Position numbers and translations under genes: made by a program
Notes under the pieces: model-generated
Database searches by the model: none
What the model was told of the DNA's origin: nothing
The model's input: only the letters and a program-made list of their open reading frames with translations
Assembly (NCBI GenBank): GCA_022703485.1
Contig: JAKLDO010000029.1
Location: 1 to 36,209 of the forward strand
Length of the DNA stretch: 36,209 bases
Direction: 5' to 3'
From: a bacterium
GTDB lineage: Bacteria; UBP6; UBA1177
In this document: one piece after another, positions 15,462 to 23,779 of the stretch
How positions within the stretch are numbered: position 1 is the stretch's first letter
Layout: every line of letters starts with the position of its first letter

Positions 15462-17285
15462 TTACATTCCGTTAAGAAGGTCCTTCGCTTTTCCGTTATA
15501 CTTGCTTGACGGTTCAGTGCCGTCTATTATCTGGTTGAGGAGTTCCTTTGCTTTTTCAGGATTTTCATTCTTTATGCTTCTGGCCTGCATATAAAGCTCT
15601 TTTGCTTTATCATCGCTCAGTTTCTTCGCCGCGGATTTTGATGATTTTACATCCGATGAAGAATCAGAAGAATTGAGCGCCTGAATGTCAGAGCTCATCT
15701 GCCCGCCGGATATCTTTTCATCATATTTAAGCAATTTATCTATACCGGCTCTGAGCTCAGCACCTTTGTCTTTCTGACTCTTCGTCCACTGCCTCTTGAA
15801 TTTGGTAAGTTCAAGCTTCATTAGACTTGCTTTTTTGGATATCTCTTTATCTTTCGATTGTGCAGCATCATCAAGCTTACTGAGTGCACTGTCAAAATCT
15901 TTTGAAAGATACAGCTCTATGGCTCTGTCGAGATTTGCCTGACCTGAATCTGCCATGCCGCTGTCAACCGGTTGTGGTTTAGGCTTCGGGGCAGGTTTGG
16001 GCCTGTTCGCGTTTGCTATTTTTCTTCTTTCCAGTCTCTTTTCCTTCTGTTCAGCTATGGCTTTCTTCTCTTCAGCAGCTTTTTCCTGTATCTTTTTGAC
16101 CTTATCTTCACCGAGCTTAGATGTCAGTTCGAGCTGTATCTTTTTGACCTCTTCATTTCCGGGATTCTCTATTAGAACACCGTATATCTTCTTCATCGCA
16201 TCATCTTCCTTCTTTTCAGCAATAAGAGCTTTGATCTCATCAACGGCCCATTTTGATATTATTTCAGGACCGACAAGGGTTTTTACATCTTCATAGAATA
16301 TCGAATCTTCTGGTATCTTTTTAAGTATTTTCTCCGCATCATCCTTATTCTGGGCGAATATCATCTTTCCCTGTTCAAAATCAGCCTGGACCTTTTTCTC
16401 TTTTTCGATGAGAGCAAGCCTTTCGGTCAGCTGTTTGTTACCGGGAACTTTCTCAAGGTAGAACTGGACATTCTTCTCGGCATCCTTCAGGTCCTTCTTT
16501 TCGATCATTTCGTCTATCTTGTCAATATCCTCTATTCCGAGCTTGAAAACCTGCTGTTCCTGCTTCACGCTTTCGATCTGTTCAGCCTGTTTCTTGAAAA
16601 GGTAGAACCCTGCACCTACACCGCAGATCACGACAAGGATCGCCACCCATGCAAGAGCTGAGCTCTTTGCCTTTACAGGAGATTCATCCATAGGTATCTC
16701 TATCTTGTCAGCCTTTCTGCTGAACTTCTCCTTCATCTCTTCATTAAGTATCTCGAACCTGATCTGTCTGGCACCGGCAATGATCACATCACCGTGGTAA
16801 AGCGTGGCATTGGCTGTTTTACTACCGTTGACCTTGATCCCGTTCCCGCTTCCCATATCAGCAACAGCATAGTGGTCACCTTCTCTGACAACCTTGAAAT
16901 GCTTTCTTGAAACAGATATGTCACTTATGACGAAATCGTTATCGAGGCTTCTTCCTGCAATTATCTCTTCTCTCGTTATGTCAATGCTTTTTCCTTCGTC
17001 CTTGCCGTCAAGTATCGTGAGCCTTGCATCGGCAGAATGACCGGAAAGAGCGGCAAGGTCTATAATGGCCGTCTTTTCAGCCGCCATGTCCTCTTCTTCG
17101 TCATCGTCATCAAGAAGTTTCGGAGTTATTGAAGCTATTGGAGGCGGAGGCGGAGTGGTTCCGCTGTCGGCAGGCTTGCCCATAGATTCCTTTTTGGCTT
17201 TCTCAGCCTTGATCTTTTCAGCAAGTTTCTTAAGATATTCCTTGTCAATTGTAGGCTTTCCAGTTCCCTGTTTGTTTTCATCCAT
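15462..17285 (-). CDS. FHA-domain membrane protein with coiled, TPR-like extracytoplasmic part
   Basis: This 608-residue protein has a Lys-rich start, a PPPPP stretch (45-49) and an acidic patch (DDDDEEED). An FHA phosphothreonine-binding domain follows at about 88-180 (GRSLDNDFVI, SDISVSRKHF, GSGNGIKVNG). A single span at about 209-230 (ALAWVAILVVICGVGAGFYLF) comes next. A long Lys/Glu-rich helical C-terminal region ends in a TPR-like motif (AKELYMQARSIKNENPEKAK). With a cytoplasmic FHA domain the helices would lie in the periplasm. FHA proteins read Ser/Thr-kinase signals; no kinase gene is nearby. The start is the ATG at 17285 with AGGAG eight bases upstream; a frame start at 17351 would add 21 residues through the promoter. 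First gene of the minus-strand operon. Confidence 0.85.
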   Translation of the reverse strand: MDENKQGTGKPTIDKEYLKKLAEKIKAEKAKKESMGKPADSGTTPPPPPIASITPKLLDDDDEEEDMAAEKTAIIDLAALSGHSADARLTILDGKDEGKSIDITREEIIAGRSLDNDFVISDISVSRKHFKVVREGDHYAVADMGSGNGIKVNGSKTANATLYHGDVIIAGARQIRFEILNEEMKEKFSRKADKIEIPMDESPVKAKSSALAWVAILVVICGVGAGFYLFKKQAEQIESVKQEQQVFKLGIEDIDKIDEMIEKKDLKDAEKNVQFYLEKVPGNKQLTERLALIEKEKKVQADFEQGKMIFAQNKDDAEKILKKIPEDSIFYEDVKTLVGPEIISKWAVDEIKALIAEKKEDDAMKKIYGVLIENPGNEEVKKIQLELTSKLGEDKVKKIQEKAAEEKKAIAEQKEKRLERRKIANANRPKPAPKPKPQPVDSGMADSGQANLDRAIELYLSKDFDSALSKLDDAAQSKDKEISKKASLMKLELTKFKRQWTKSQKDKGAELRAGIDKLLKYDEKISGGQMSSDIQALNSSDSSSDVKSSKSAAKKLSDDKAKELYMQARSIKNENPEKAKELLNQIIDGTEPSSKYNGKAKDLLNGM

Positions 17286-17332
17286 TGTCAGCACTCCTGT
17301 TTCAAAACTGTACAACAAAAATATAACACAAC

Positions 17333-17361
17333 TTGATATTGCAAAAAACATTAAAAGTCAA
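17333..17361 (-). promoter_or_regulatory. Predicted promoter of the FHA gene operon
   Basis: On the minus strand TTGACT (17356-17361) and TATCAA (17333-17338) are 17 bases apart, with transcription expected near 17326. The leader to the ATG at 17285 is about 40 bases. It diverges from the coaBC promoter 90 bases away. Confidence 0.5.
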
Positions 17362-17448
17362 TTATTTATGGCCGGGTCAGTGATACTTTCTTTACGATTT
17401 TCCGCAAGCGAACTTGTATCAAAAAAATTATGTAATATTTTTTGATGG

Positions 17449-17457
17449 TGATATAAT
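17449..17457 (+). promoter_or_regulatory. Predicted extended -10 promoter of coaBC
   Basis: TGATATAAT (17449-17457) is a perfect extended -10 element (TGnTATAAT). No good -35 box lies 17 bases upstream, as is common for extended -10 promoters. Transcription would begin near 17464, only 11 bases before the first ATG, which favours a later start codon for coaBC. Confidence 0.5.
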
Positions 17458-17474
17458 CCCCCGCTGTATGTTTT

Positions 17475-18719
17475 ATGGCAATGTGTGAATTTAACGGAGA
17501 CGATCTTTTGCAAAAACCTCTTTCAGGAAAAAATATAGTACTCGGTGTCACAGGTGCAGTAGCTGCATATAAGTCCGTGTATCTACTTAGACTTCTTGTT
17601 AAAGCAGGGGCTTCTGTGCAGGTTATCGGAACACAGAATTCCCTGAATTTCATAGGCCGGGCGACATGGGAATCCCTCTCAGGAAAAGTGCCTCTGTTTG
17701 ACACTTTTGAAACTAAGGACCCTTCTCACATCGGTCATATAATGCTTGCTCAGGATGTTGATGCGATAGTTGTAGCGCCGGCCACGGCCAACATCATTGC
17801 AAAAACGGCATGCGGGATCGCAGATGATCTTCTATCCACTGTACTCTGCGCCGCAACAGTCCCTGTCCTTTTCGCTCCCGGCATGAACACCGCAATGTAT
17901 GAAAACCCGGCAAATCTGAATAATATTAAAACTGTTTCAGGAAGAAATGGTTTTCATTTTATAGAGCCGGGAACCGGAGAACTTGCATGCGGCACATCAG
18001 GAAAAGGAAGGATGGCTGAACCCGGAGACATCCTGAAAAAACTTACTGACATCCTTATCCCTGCATCAAACGGCATCAGGTGGCTGGTAACAGGCGGTGC
18101 AACAAGGGAATACTTGGACCCTGTAAGGTTCATAACGAACGGATCGTCAGGCAAGACGGGGCTCAGTATCGCAAAAGAAGCCTCAAAAAGAGGCGGCGAT
18201 GTCACATTCATAGGAATAAATGTTGAAGAACCGGATCACTGTGCGTTCAGATTTATAAAGACCGTTTCAACCGCTGAAACGGCCGGCAGAGTGAAAGAGC
18301 TCTCAAAAGATACGGACATCCTTATCATGAGCGCCGCTGTAGCCGATTTCTCACCTGAAAAAAGCAGTTCAAAGATAAAAAAGGGGGACGGTCCTCTTAC
18401 GCTTCAGCTCCATAGAACGGAAGACATACTTAAAAGCACCATACCTTTGATGAAGAAAAGTTCGGTAAGGATAGGTTTCGCGGCTGAAACAGACAACCTT
18501 GTTGAAAATTCGACGAAAAAGCTCAGGGAGAAAGAGCTCGATATGATCGTGGCCAATCTTGTTTCAAAAGAACACGACCCTTTCGGTTCGGATATTAACA
18601 CAGTTATCATTATTGAAAGGTCGGGCACTTTAAAACTTGAAAATATGGATAAAAAAGAGCTGGCTGAGATCATAGCGGACAAGGCTGTAAAAATATACAT
18701 GGAAAAGAATGAAAAATAA
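17475..18719 (+). CDS. coaBC: Bifunctional phosphopantothenoylcysteine decarboxylase / phosphopantothenate-cysteine ligase
   Basis: CoaBC carries out two middle steps of coenzyme A synthesis. The flavin-dependent decarboxylase half (to about residue 190) shows VLGVTGAVAAYKS, the catalytic His in GHIMLAQ, VAPATANIIAKTACGIADDLLST, the substrate loop APGMNTAM (usually PAMN) and LACGTSGKGRM. The CTP-dependent ligase half (from about 200) shows VTGGATREYLDPVRFITNGSSGKTG, SAAVADF and the conserved SSKIKK lysine. The reported start is the first ATG at 17475. A TTG at 17508, with GGAG eight bases upstream, fits both the promoter and the usual N-terminus better and would give 403 residues. The stop overlaps the next start by 11 bases. 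Confidence 0.93.
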   Translation: MAMCEFNGDDLLQKPLSGKNIVLGVTGAVAAYKSVYLLRLLVKAGASVQVIGTQNSLNFIGRATWESLSGKVPLFDTFETKDPSHIGHIMLAQDVDAIVVAPATANIIAKTACGIADDLLSTVLCAATVPVLFAPGMNTAMYENPANLNNIKTVSGRNGFHFIEPGTGELACGTSGKGRMAEPGDILKKLTDILIPASNGIRWLVTGGATREYLDPVRFITNGSSGKTGLSIAKEASKRGGDVTFIGINVEEPDHCAFRFIKTVSTAETAGRVKELSKDTDILIMSAAVADFSPEKSSSKIKKGDGPLTLQLHRTEDILKSTIPLMKKSSVRIGFAAETDNLVENSTKKLREKELDMIVANLVSKEHDPFGSDINTVIIIERSGTLKLENMDKKELAEIIADKAVKIYMEKNEK

Positions 18720-19125
18720 AAGACCTGCCTCGAAAAGGCTGCTTACATCAACACAGGAAGATTATCTCGAGGCAGTACTTGAACTTACTTCAGTCAAAGC
18801 TGTGACAAGGAATAAAGATCTCGCAGATAAGCTCGGAGTAAAAAGAGCCACAGTCACCCGTGCTGTTAAAGCGCTCACGGTCAAAGGCCTTGTCGAGCAT
18901 GAGACCCATGGATATATAACCCTGACCGAAAAAGGAAGAAAGATCGCTGTCGAGATAACATCAAGACATAATATTCTGACACATTTCTTCAGGGACATCC
19001 TGCTTCTTGAAAAAAATGAAGCGGAGAATATTGCATGCATGGTCGAACATCTCATTTCGATAAGCGCACTTGAAAAAATATCATCATTCGTAAAAAAGAT
19101 AGATTCTCACACCAGAGAGGACTGA
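18709..19125 (+). CDS. DtxR/MntR-type metal-dependent transcriptional regulator
   Basis: These 138 residues match the two N-terminal domains of the DtxR family and lack the SH3-like third domain, so it has the short MntR-like form. The winged helix reads TSTQEDYLEAVLEL, NKDLADKLGVKRATVTRAVK, GLVEHETHGYITLTEKG. Metal-site residues visible are the Asp and Glu of EDYLEA, the His of SRHNIL and the Cys, Glu and His of ACMVEHLIS. The last is the C-x-x-E-H form of DtxR/IdeR, whereas MntR has Glu in place of the Cys. Manganese or iron is therefore likely, but which one is open. It overlaps coaBC by 11 bases and is followed after two bases by a Crp-like gene. No metal transporter is adjacent. Confidence 0.85.
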   Translation: MKNKRPASKRLLTSTQEDYLEAVLELTSVKAVTRNKDLADKLGVKRATVTRAVKALTVKGLVEHETHGYITLTEKGRKIAVEITSRHNILTHFFRDILLLEKNEAENIACMVEHLISISALEKISSFVKKIDSHTRED

Positions 19126-19127
19126 TA

Positions 19128-19790
19128 ATGGAAAGAACTTTTTCGGCCGGAACCGTCATACTTGAGAAGAATTCCATTTCAAACCTTTTTTTCGTTATAG
19201 TAAGGGGAAGGGTCAAACTGGAATCAGACAACAGAACTTTTTTTCTTTCTGACAGCGATTTTTTCGGAGAGGAGGCGGCCTTTTTAAGAAAATCCAACCC
19301 TTACACAGTTATTGCCTGTGAAGAGACTGTCATACAGATATTTGATATCAAGGAAGCCCGGGACTATGTTTTTGCAAACCCGTCCGTTTTCTTCTCCCTT
19401 TTCACCAGAAATATATCCAGAACGTGGGAATGCGTTGAATCAGTGAACGAAAAACACCCTTCATACATAAGATTCATTGAAAAAATATTCCCTTATGTAA
19501 AAGGAGAATCGGGAACACCTGTATGCGAGCTCTCCCTCTCAACAGAAGAAATATCATCAAGAACAGGACTTGAGACCGCAAGGATCATGGACTTCATTGC
19601 ATCAGTGGAACACCTCGGACATTTCAAGATGGACAGCAGAGGAAGGGTCCTGACAGTGGGAAGAAAGGAGTTACAGAAAATTACAGGAGCGTATTATGAG
19701 AACAGGAATTTCGCTTTAATGACCGAATTAAAAGGCTGCGGGAACTTTCCGCTCCTGAACAGACTGAAACAGAAAGAGAACTTACATTAG
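19128..19790 (+). CDS. Crp/Fnr-like protein with degenerate nucleotide-binding cassette
   Basis: The 220 residues have a cyclic-nucleotide-binding-type beta roll (about 1-100: FSAGTVILEKNSISNLFFVI, VRGRVKLES, SDFFGEEAAFLRKSNPYTVI). A connecting helix and a winged-helix DNA-binding region follow (about 135-185: LSLSTEEISSRTGLETARIM, LGHFKMDSRGRVLTV). In cAMP-binding members the cassette has Gly-Glu, then Arg-Ser/Thr-Ala. Here GEEAAF is present but the Arg-Ser/Thr position is Asn-Pro, so cAMP binding is doubtful. There is no Fnr-type Cys cluster. The gene begins two bases after the DtxR-like gene and is surely cotranscribed with it. Its target is unknown; the TPR giant 29 bases downstream is one candidate. 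Confidence 0.8.
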   Translation: MERTFSAGTVILEKNSISNLFFVIVRGRVKLESDNRTFFLSDSDFFGEEAAFLRKSNPYTVIACEETVIQIFDIKEARDYVFANPSVFFSLFTRNISRTWECVESVNEKHPSYIRFIEKIFPYVKGESGTPVCELSLSTEEISSRTGLETARIMDFIASVEHLGHFKMDSRGRVLTVGRKELQKITGAYYENRNFALMTELKGCGNFPLLNRLKQKENLH

Positions 19791-19819
19791 AAAATTGAAA
19801 CATACAGGCAGGTCGTCAA

Positions 19820-22800
19820 ATGAAAATCAAGTGTCCGCATTGCAACACGAATTACAATGTTGATGATTCCAGGATCCCTGAAAAAGGATTGCTGGTCAAA
19901 TGTTCAGTGTGCCAGAACCAGTACCGTATAAAAAAGAAAAAAGATGAAGCCGACGATGATATTGTCGGACAGACATTAAGCATGATGGACACATCTGCAC
20001 CTGTTGAAAAGAAACCGGAACCTGCTCCCGCAACTAATGAAAAAACGGTAAAACCGCCTTTTAGCGACGATGACGACGACAGCGATCTTTTTGACAGTGT
20101 GCCTAAGCCGCAGGCTTCTCAACCGAAACCCCAGACGCAGAAGCCGCAGCCTGCAGTTAACAAGTCTGATTTCGAGAACGATGATGACGGAGAAGAGAAC
20201 ACTCTCAATTTTAAAATAAAGAACATCCAGGATGAAAATGCTGAGCAGCATTCAGAGAAGTCCGAAAAACCTCAACAGCAGGGAGTTCAGGTAAAATCTC
20301 AATCCAAAAGTGAAGAGATTGATCTTTCAAGTGACAGGTTTGATGAAAGCTCTCTTTTTGAAAGCGCACCTTCACCGAAAAAGAACGATAACTCAGCAGA
20401 CTCTCTGTTCAGAGACGATTTTGAATTCAAAGATGACGACATGAAAGAGGATGCCAATGATCCGATGGGGCTTTTCAAGGAAAGTCCTTTTGCAAGGAAA
20501 GAAGCTGCAAAGAAAATGGAGTCTCAGCCTCCTAAACACGAACCAAAACCTTCTCAGGAAGCAAAAAAACCGCAGTCTGATGATTTTCTTAAAGACCTGT
20601 TCAAAGATGCAGACGATGATCATGCCGGAAGTGAGACCGGATTGTATTTCAGGAATAAAATAACCGGTATGGTTTCTGGACCGTTTGAGGAAAGCCGCCT
20701 TGAAAAACTGATGGCCGACGGTGTTATCTCTGAAGATGATGAGGTCAGTACCGACGGAATACACTGGGAATCCGGAGAAAGTTCAATACAGCCGAAGGAC
20801 TCGGGCAAAAAAAGTTCCTACGGTCTTTCAATGGACGATGAGGAAGGAGAAGCGTTCGAATCACTGAATTTCGATAAAGCGGCAAGTACATCAGAAACCG
20901 GGGTTTTCAAAGATGCCAAACCCGAATTCGAGGACACTTCTTTTACAAGTGCCGGAGTACAGGCTCCAGTAGACCATGTTTTCATTCCTGATGAATTTTC
21001 AAGTTCAGCTGATGAAAACATTTCATCTAAGAAAGGGAAGTCAGTGAAAAAGGGAGCGCGCACCGGAAGCTCGATTGCTTTCTATGCCATCCTCAGCGTT
21101 TCAACTGTCATTGTAATCGGGCTCATCGGTGGAGGCGTATATTATTACCTTAATTTCATCAAAGGGAATAAAGGTGACATCCTTGACAATATAAGCGAAT
21201 CGATAGCTGTAAACACCGGTACGCTTGTCGATGTCAGAGAAGCTCTGAACAAAGATGTGCCGTCAGACTATATAAACAGCATAGGAATACTCAAGCAGTA
21301 TATTAAACCCGGAGATTCGGCACCTAGCGCCGTCGGTCTTGACGGACAGGTCAAATTCAATCTTTTAATATCCTACGGAAAAAGGGTGGAATCTTCCGCC
21401 ACCACTATAGAAAAGATAGATGAAGCCATGAAACAGGCTCCTGAAAATGTCGACTTGATAAAAGCGAAAGCCCTTTCACTTTATGAGGCGGGTTCCTATG
21501 ATGAGGCTCTGCTTCTCGTTCAGCCGCTTGCAGAAACGAACGATCCTGAAATATTCTACATATTGGGATTGTGCGCCGCAGGGAAAAAGGACCTCCAGAA
21601 ATCGGAACAGTTCTTCAATGCCGGGTTCATACAGAGCAACGGAAAAAGTACAAAGATCATGTACGCCCTTGCAGAAATGAAGAACAGGAATGGTGATGCA
21701 CAGTCTGCAACTGCTTTCCTTAACAGAATAATAACCGAGAACACCAGCTATCTGAAAGCTCATCTGCTTAAAGCGAAGATACTCATGAACACTGAAGGCA
21801 AGCTTGATGACGCAGATACATTCCTGAAAGGTGTTGATGCCGCTGCGATATCCAAGGCTGAAGATTTCCAGAAAGCTGAATACTATCAGATGCTCGCCAC
21901 GATGGCCCACAAAAAGGACAGAATGCAGGAAGCGATCATGTATTATGAAAAAGCTGTCGCCATAAATAAAACAGATACCGCCGCTCTTGTCACCATAGGC
22001 GACTTCTATGTACAGACATCAAATTCCGCAAAAGCGATGGAATATTACGATATGGCTCTCAAAATAGATGCAAAGAACACTCAGGCGATTCTCGGAAAGA
22101 CTGAGATATTCATTCAGCTCGGACAGAATGACAGAGTGTTCCTCGAGATAGCCAAGCTCGACATCAAATCCATTTCAGATGCGAATTCTCTCATCAGGCT
22201 CGGAAAGATCTACGATAATGTGAACGATAAAGGAAAGGCCGTCGAATACTATGACCTTTCAATAAAGAGCAACCCATCGCTGATCGAACCGTATGTTTCA
22301 AAAGCGGCCATTCTTCTGGAGTTTAAAAAAACAAAGGAGATAGACCAGATAGCAGACATTCTCTCAAAGCTCGGAAAAGACAACTATGCCTACAACCTTA
22401 TAAAAGCCATCGTCCTTTACGAAGAGGCTAACTACAAAAAAGCCGCTGATTTCTTCACTAAAGCAGTGGAAAGGAACACTATGGGTGACGAAAGAGTGTA
22501 TTATTTCTACGGACTTTTCCTTTTTGATCAGCAGAAGTATGCTGAATCATCAAAAATGCTGGAAAAGGCGTATCGTGCAAATCCTAGAAAATATGATTAT
22601 ATGCAGTCATACGCTGAAAGCCTTGAAAAAGAGAAAAAGTATAAATCGGTAATAGCTCTTCTTGAATCCGGTGACTACAGTGAAAAAAGGATGTATAGAA
22701 GCTACATTTCACTTTCAAATGCTTTCTATGCCATTGAGAAATATGAAGAGGCTATGAACTTCATTAACAAGGCTCTGGCCCTGAACAGTCAGAACACTTA

Positions 22801-23689
22801 TGTTTTCTATCTCAAATCAAAGATATATTATGCCATGGAAAAATATGCCGAAGCAGAAAAGGAGATAGATACTGCTGTCGTGATGGATATGAGAAATTTC
22901 GACAACTACATGATGTATGCAAGGATCCTTTCCAAAAGAGGTGACTTCAAGGGTGCGATAGAAAAGATAGAAGCCGCTGAGAAAATTGATGACTCGGACC
23001 AGGAACTGATGCTCATGAAAGGTATCGTTTACAGGAATCTCGAGGATTTCAAGAGCGCATTGCAGTATTTTAGAAGGGTCACTGACACCTCATTGAAAAA
23101 AGAGGCGTATCTCGAGATCGGAGAATGTTATCTTCAGCTCAGCAATGAAAAAGAGGCTATGAAATATTTCAAAAAGGCTGAAGCTTCCGGAAATAAGCTC
23201 GCAAACAAGCATCTGGCCAGGATCTACTATGAAAGCGGAAAACTCGATACCGCAGTTTCATACTACAGAAAAGCCCTCAGAGCAGATAAAAACGACATTG
23301 TTGCCATGAAACAGCTCGGTTACATTTATAAAGAGAAACAGGAATGGGGACGGGCTCTGGGCTACCTTAAAATGTATCTTAAAAGAATTAATGATCCTTA
23401 TGAAAAGAACATGATACAGGATGAGGTGTTCTATCTCGAAAAGAACATGCCTCACGGACAGATCGTGAAAAACACAGATAATCCTGATGAGCTTGACAGT
23501 GATGATGCGGCAGCGATAGAGGAACGGGCGAAAGAACTGTACCTGGAAGGTCGTGCACTTCGTCAGGAAGACCCTGAAACAGCCAAAGAGAAGTTCCAGG
23601 AAATAATGAGAATAGTGCCTAAAACAAGCGAATACTACAAGAAGGCGTTTAAAGCTTTCAACAAGATCGGCGAGGAAGATTCAAAATAG
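19820..23689 (+). CDS. Giant zinc-ribbon / GYF / TPR membrane protein
   Basis: This 1289-residue protein opens with an MJ0042-type zinc ribbon (C5, C8, C28, C31 in CPHCNTNYNVDDSR and VKCSVCQNQYRI). An acidic, Gln- and Pro-rich disordered stretch follows (about 45-270). A GYF_2 domain lies at about 273-317 (GLYFRNKITGMVSGPFEESR, DEVSTDGIHWE). One membrane span is at about 420-445 (IAFYAILSVSTVIVIGLIGG). Tandem TPR units fill about 530-1275, many of the form YxxALxxDPxxxxA. Zinc-ribbon/GYF/TPR proteins of this type are typical of Myxococcota, some annotated with gliding motility. TPRs would be extracytoplasmic if the ribbon is cytoplasmic, and probably form a protein-docking scaffold. It is the last gene of the coaBC operon or starts its own unit. 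Confidence 0.88.
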   Translation: MKIKCPHCNTNYNVDDSRIPEKGLLVKCSVCQNQYRIKKKKDEADDDIVGQTLSMMDTSAPVEKKPEPAPATNEKTVKPPFSDDDDDSDLFDSVPKPQASQPKPQTQKPQPAVNKSDFENDDDGEENTLNFKIKNIQDENAEQHSEKSEKPQQQGVQVKSQSKSEEIDLSSDRFDESSLFESAPSPKKNDNSADSLFRDDFEFKDDDMKEDANDPMGLFKESPFARKEAAKKMESQPPKHEPKPSQEAKKPQSDDFLKDLFKDADDDHAGSETGLYFRNKITGMVSGPFEESRLEKLMADGVISEDDEVSTDGIHWESGESSIQPKDSGKKSSYGLSMDDEEGEAFESLNFDKAASTSETGVFKDAKPEFEDTSFTSAGVQAPVDHVFIPDEFSSSADENISSKKGKSVKKGARTGSSIAFYAILSVSTVIVIGLIGGGVYYYLNFIKGNKGDILDNISESIAVNTGTLVDVREALNKDVPSDYINSIGILKQYIKPGDSAPSAVGLDGQVKFNLLISYGKRVESSATTIEKIDEAMKQAPENVDLIKAKALSLYEAGSYDEALLLVQPLAETNDPEIFYILGLCAAGKKDLQKSEQFFNAGFIQSNGKSTKIMYALAEMKNRNGDAQSATAFLNRIITENTSYLKAHLLKAKILMNTEGKLDDADTFLKGVDAAAISKAEDFQKAEYYQMLATMAHKKDRMQEAIMYYEKAVAINKTDTAALVTIGDFYVQTSNSAKAMEYYDMALKIDAKNTQAILGKTEIFIQLGQNDRVFLEIAKLDIKSISDANSLIRLGKIYDNVNDKGKAVEYYDLSIKSNPSLIEPYVSKAAILLEFKKTKEIDQIADILSKLGKDNYAYNLIKAIVLYEEANYKKAADFFTKAVERNTMGDERVYYFYGLFLFDQQKYAESSKMLEKAYRANPRKYDYMQSYAESLEKEKKYKSVIALLESGDYSEKRMYRSYISLSNAFYAIEKYEEAMNFINKALALNSQNTYVFYLKSKIYYAMEKYAEAEKEIDTAVVMDMRNFDNYMMYARILSKRGDFKGAIEKIEAAEKIDDSDQELMLMKGIVYRNLEDFKSALQYFRRVTDTSLKKEAYLEIGECYLQLSNEKEAMKYFKKAEASGNKLANKHLARIYYESGKLDTAVSYYRKALRADKNDIVAMKQLGYIYKEKQEWGRALGYLKMYLKRINDPYEKNMIQDEVFYLEKNMPHGQIVKNTDNPDELDSDDAAAIEERAKELYLEGRALRQEDPETAKEKFQEIMRIVPKTSEYYKKAFKAFNKIGEEDSK

Positions 23690-23700
23690 TTCCGTTTTCC

Positions 23701-23728
23701 TTGATTTAGCTTTTTTAAACTGTATAAA
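23701..23728 (+). promoter_or_regulatory. Predicted promoter of the ornithine aminotransferase gene
   Basis: TTGATT (23701-23706), a 16-base spacer and TATAAA (23723-23728) lie just after the stop of the TPR gene. Transcription would begin near 23735, giving a leader of about 45 bases with GGAGGAG ahead of the ATG at 23780. Confidence 0.5.
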
Positions 23729-23779
23729 ATCCATTTGTTATGAGGTCCTTTTTAATTAACTATATTTCTGGAGGAGAAA

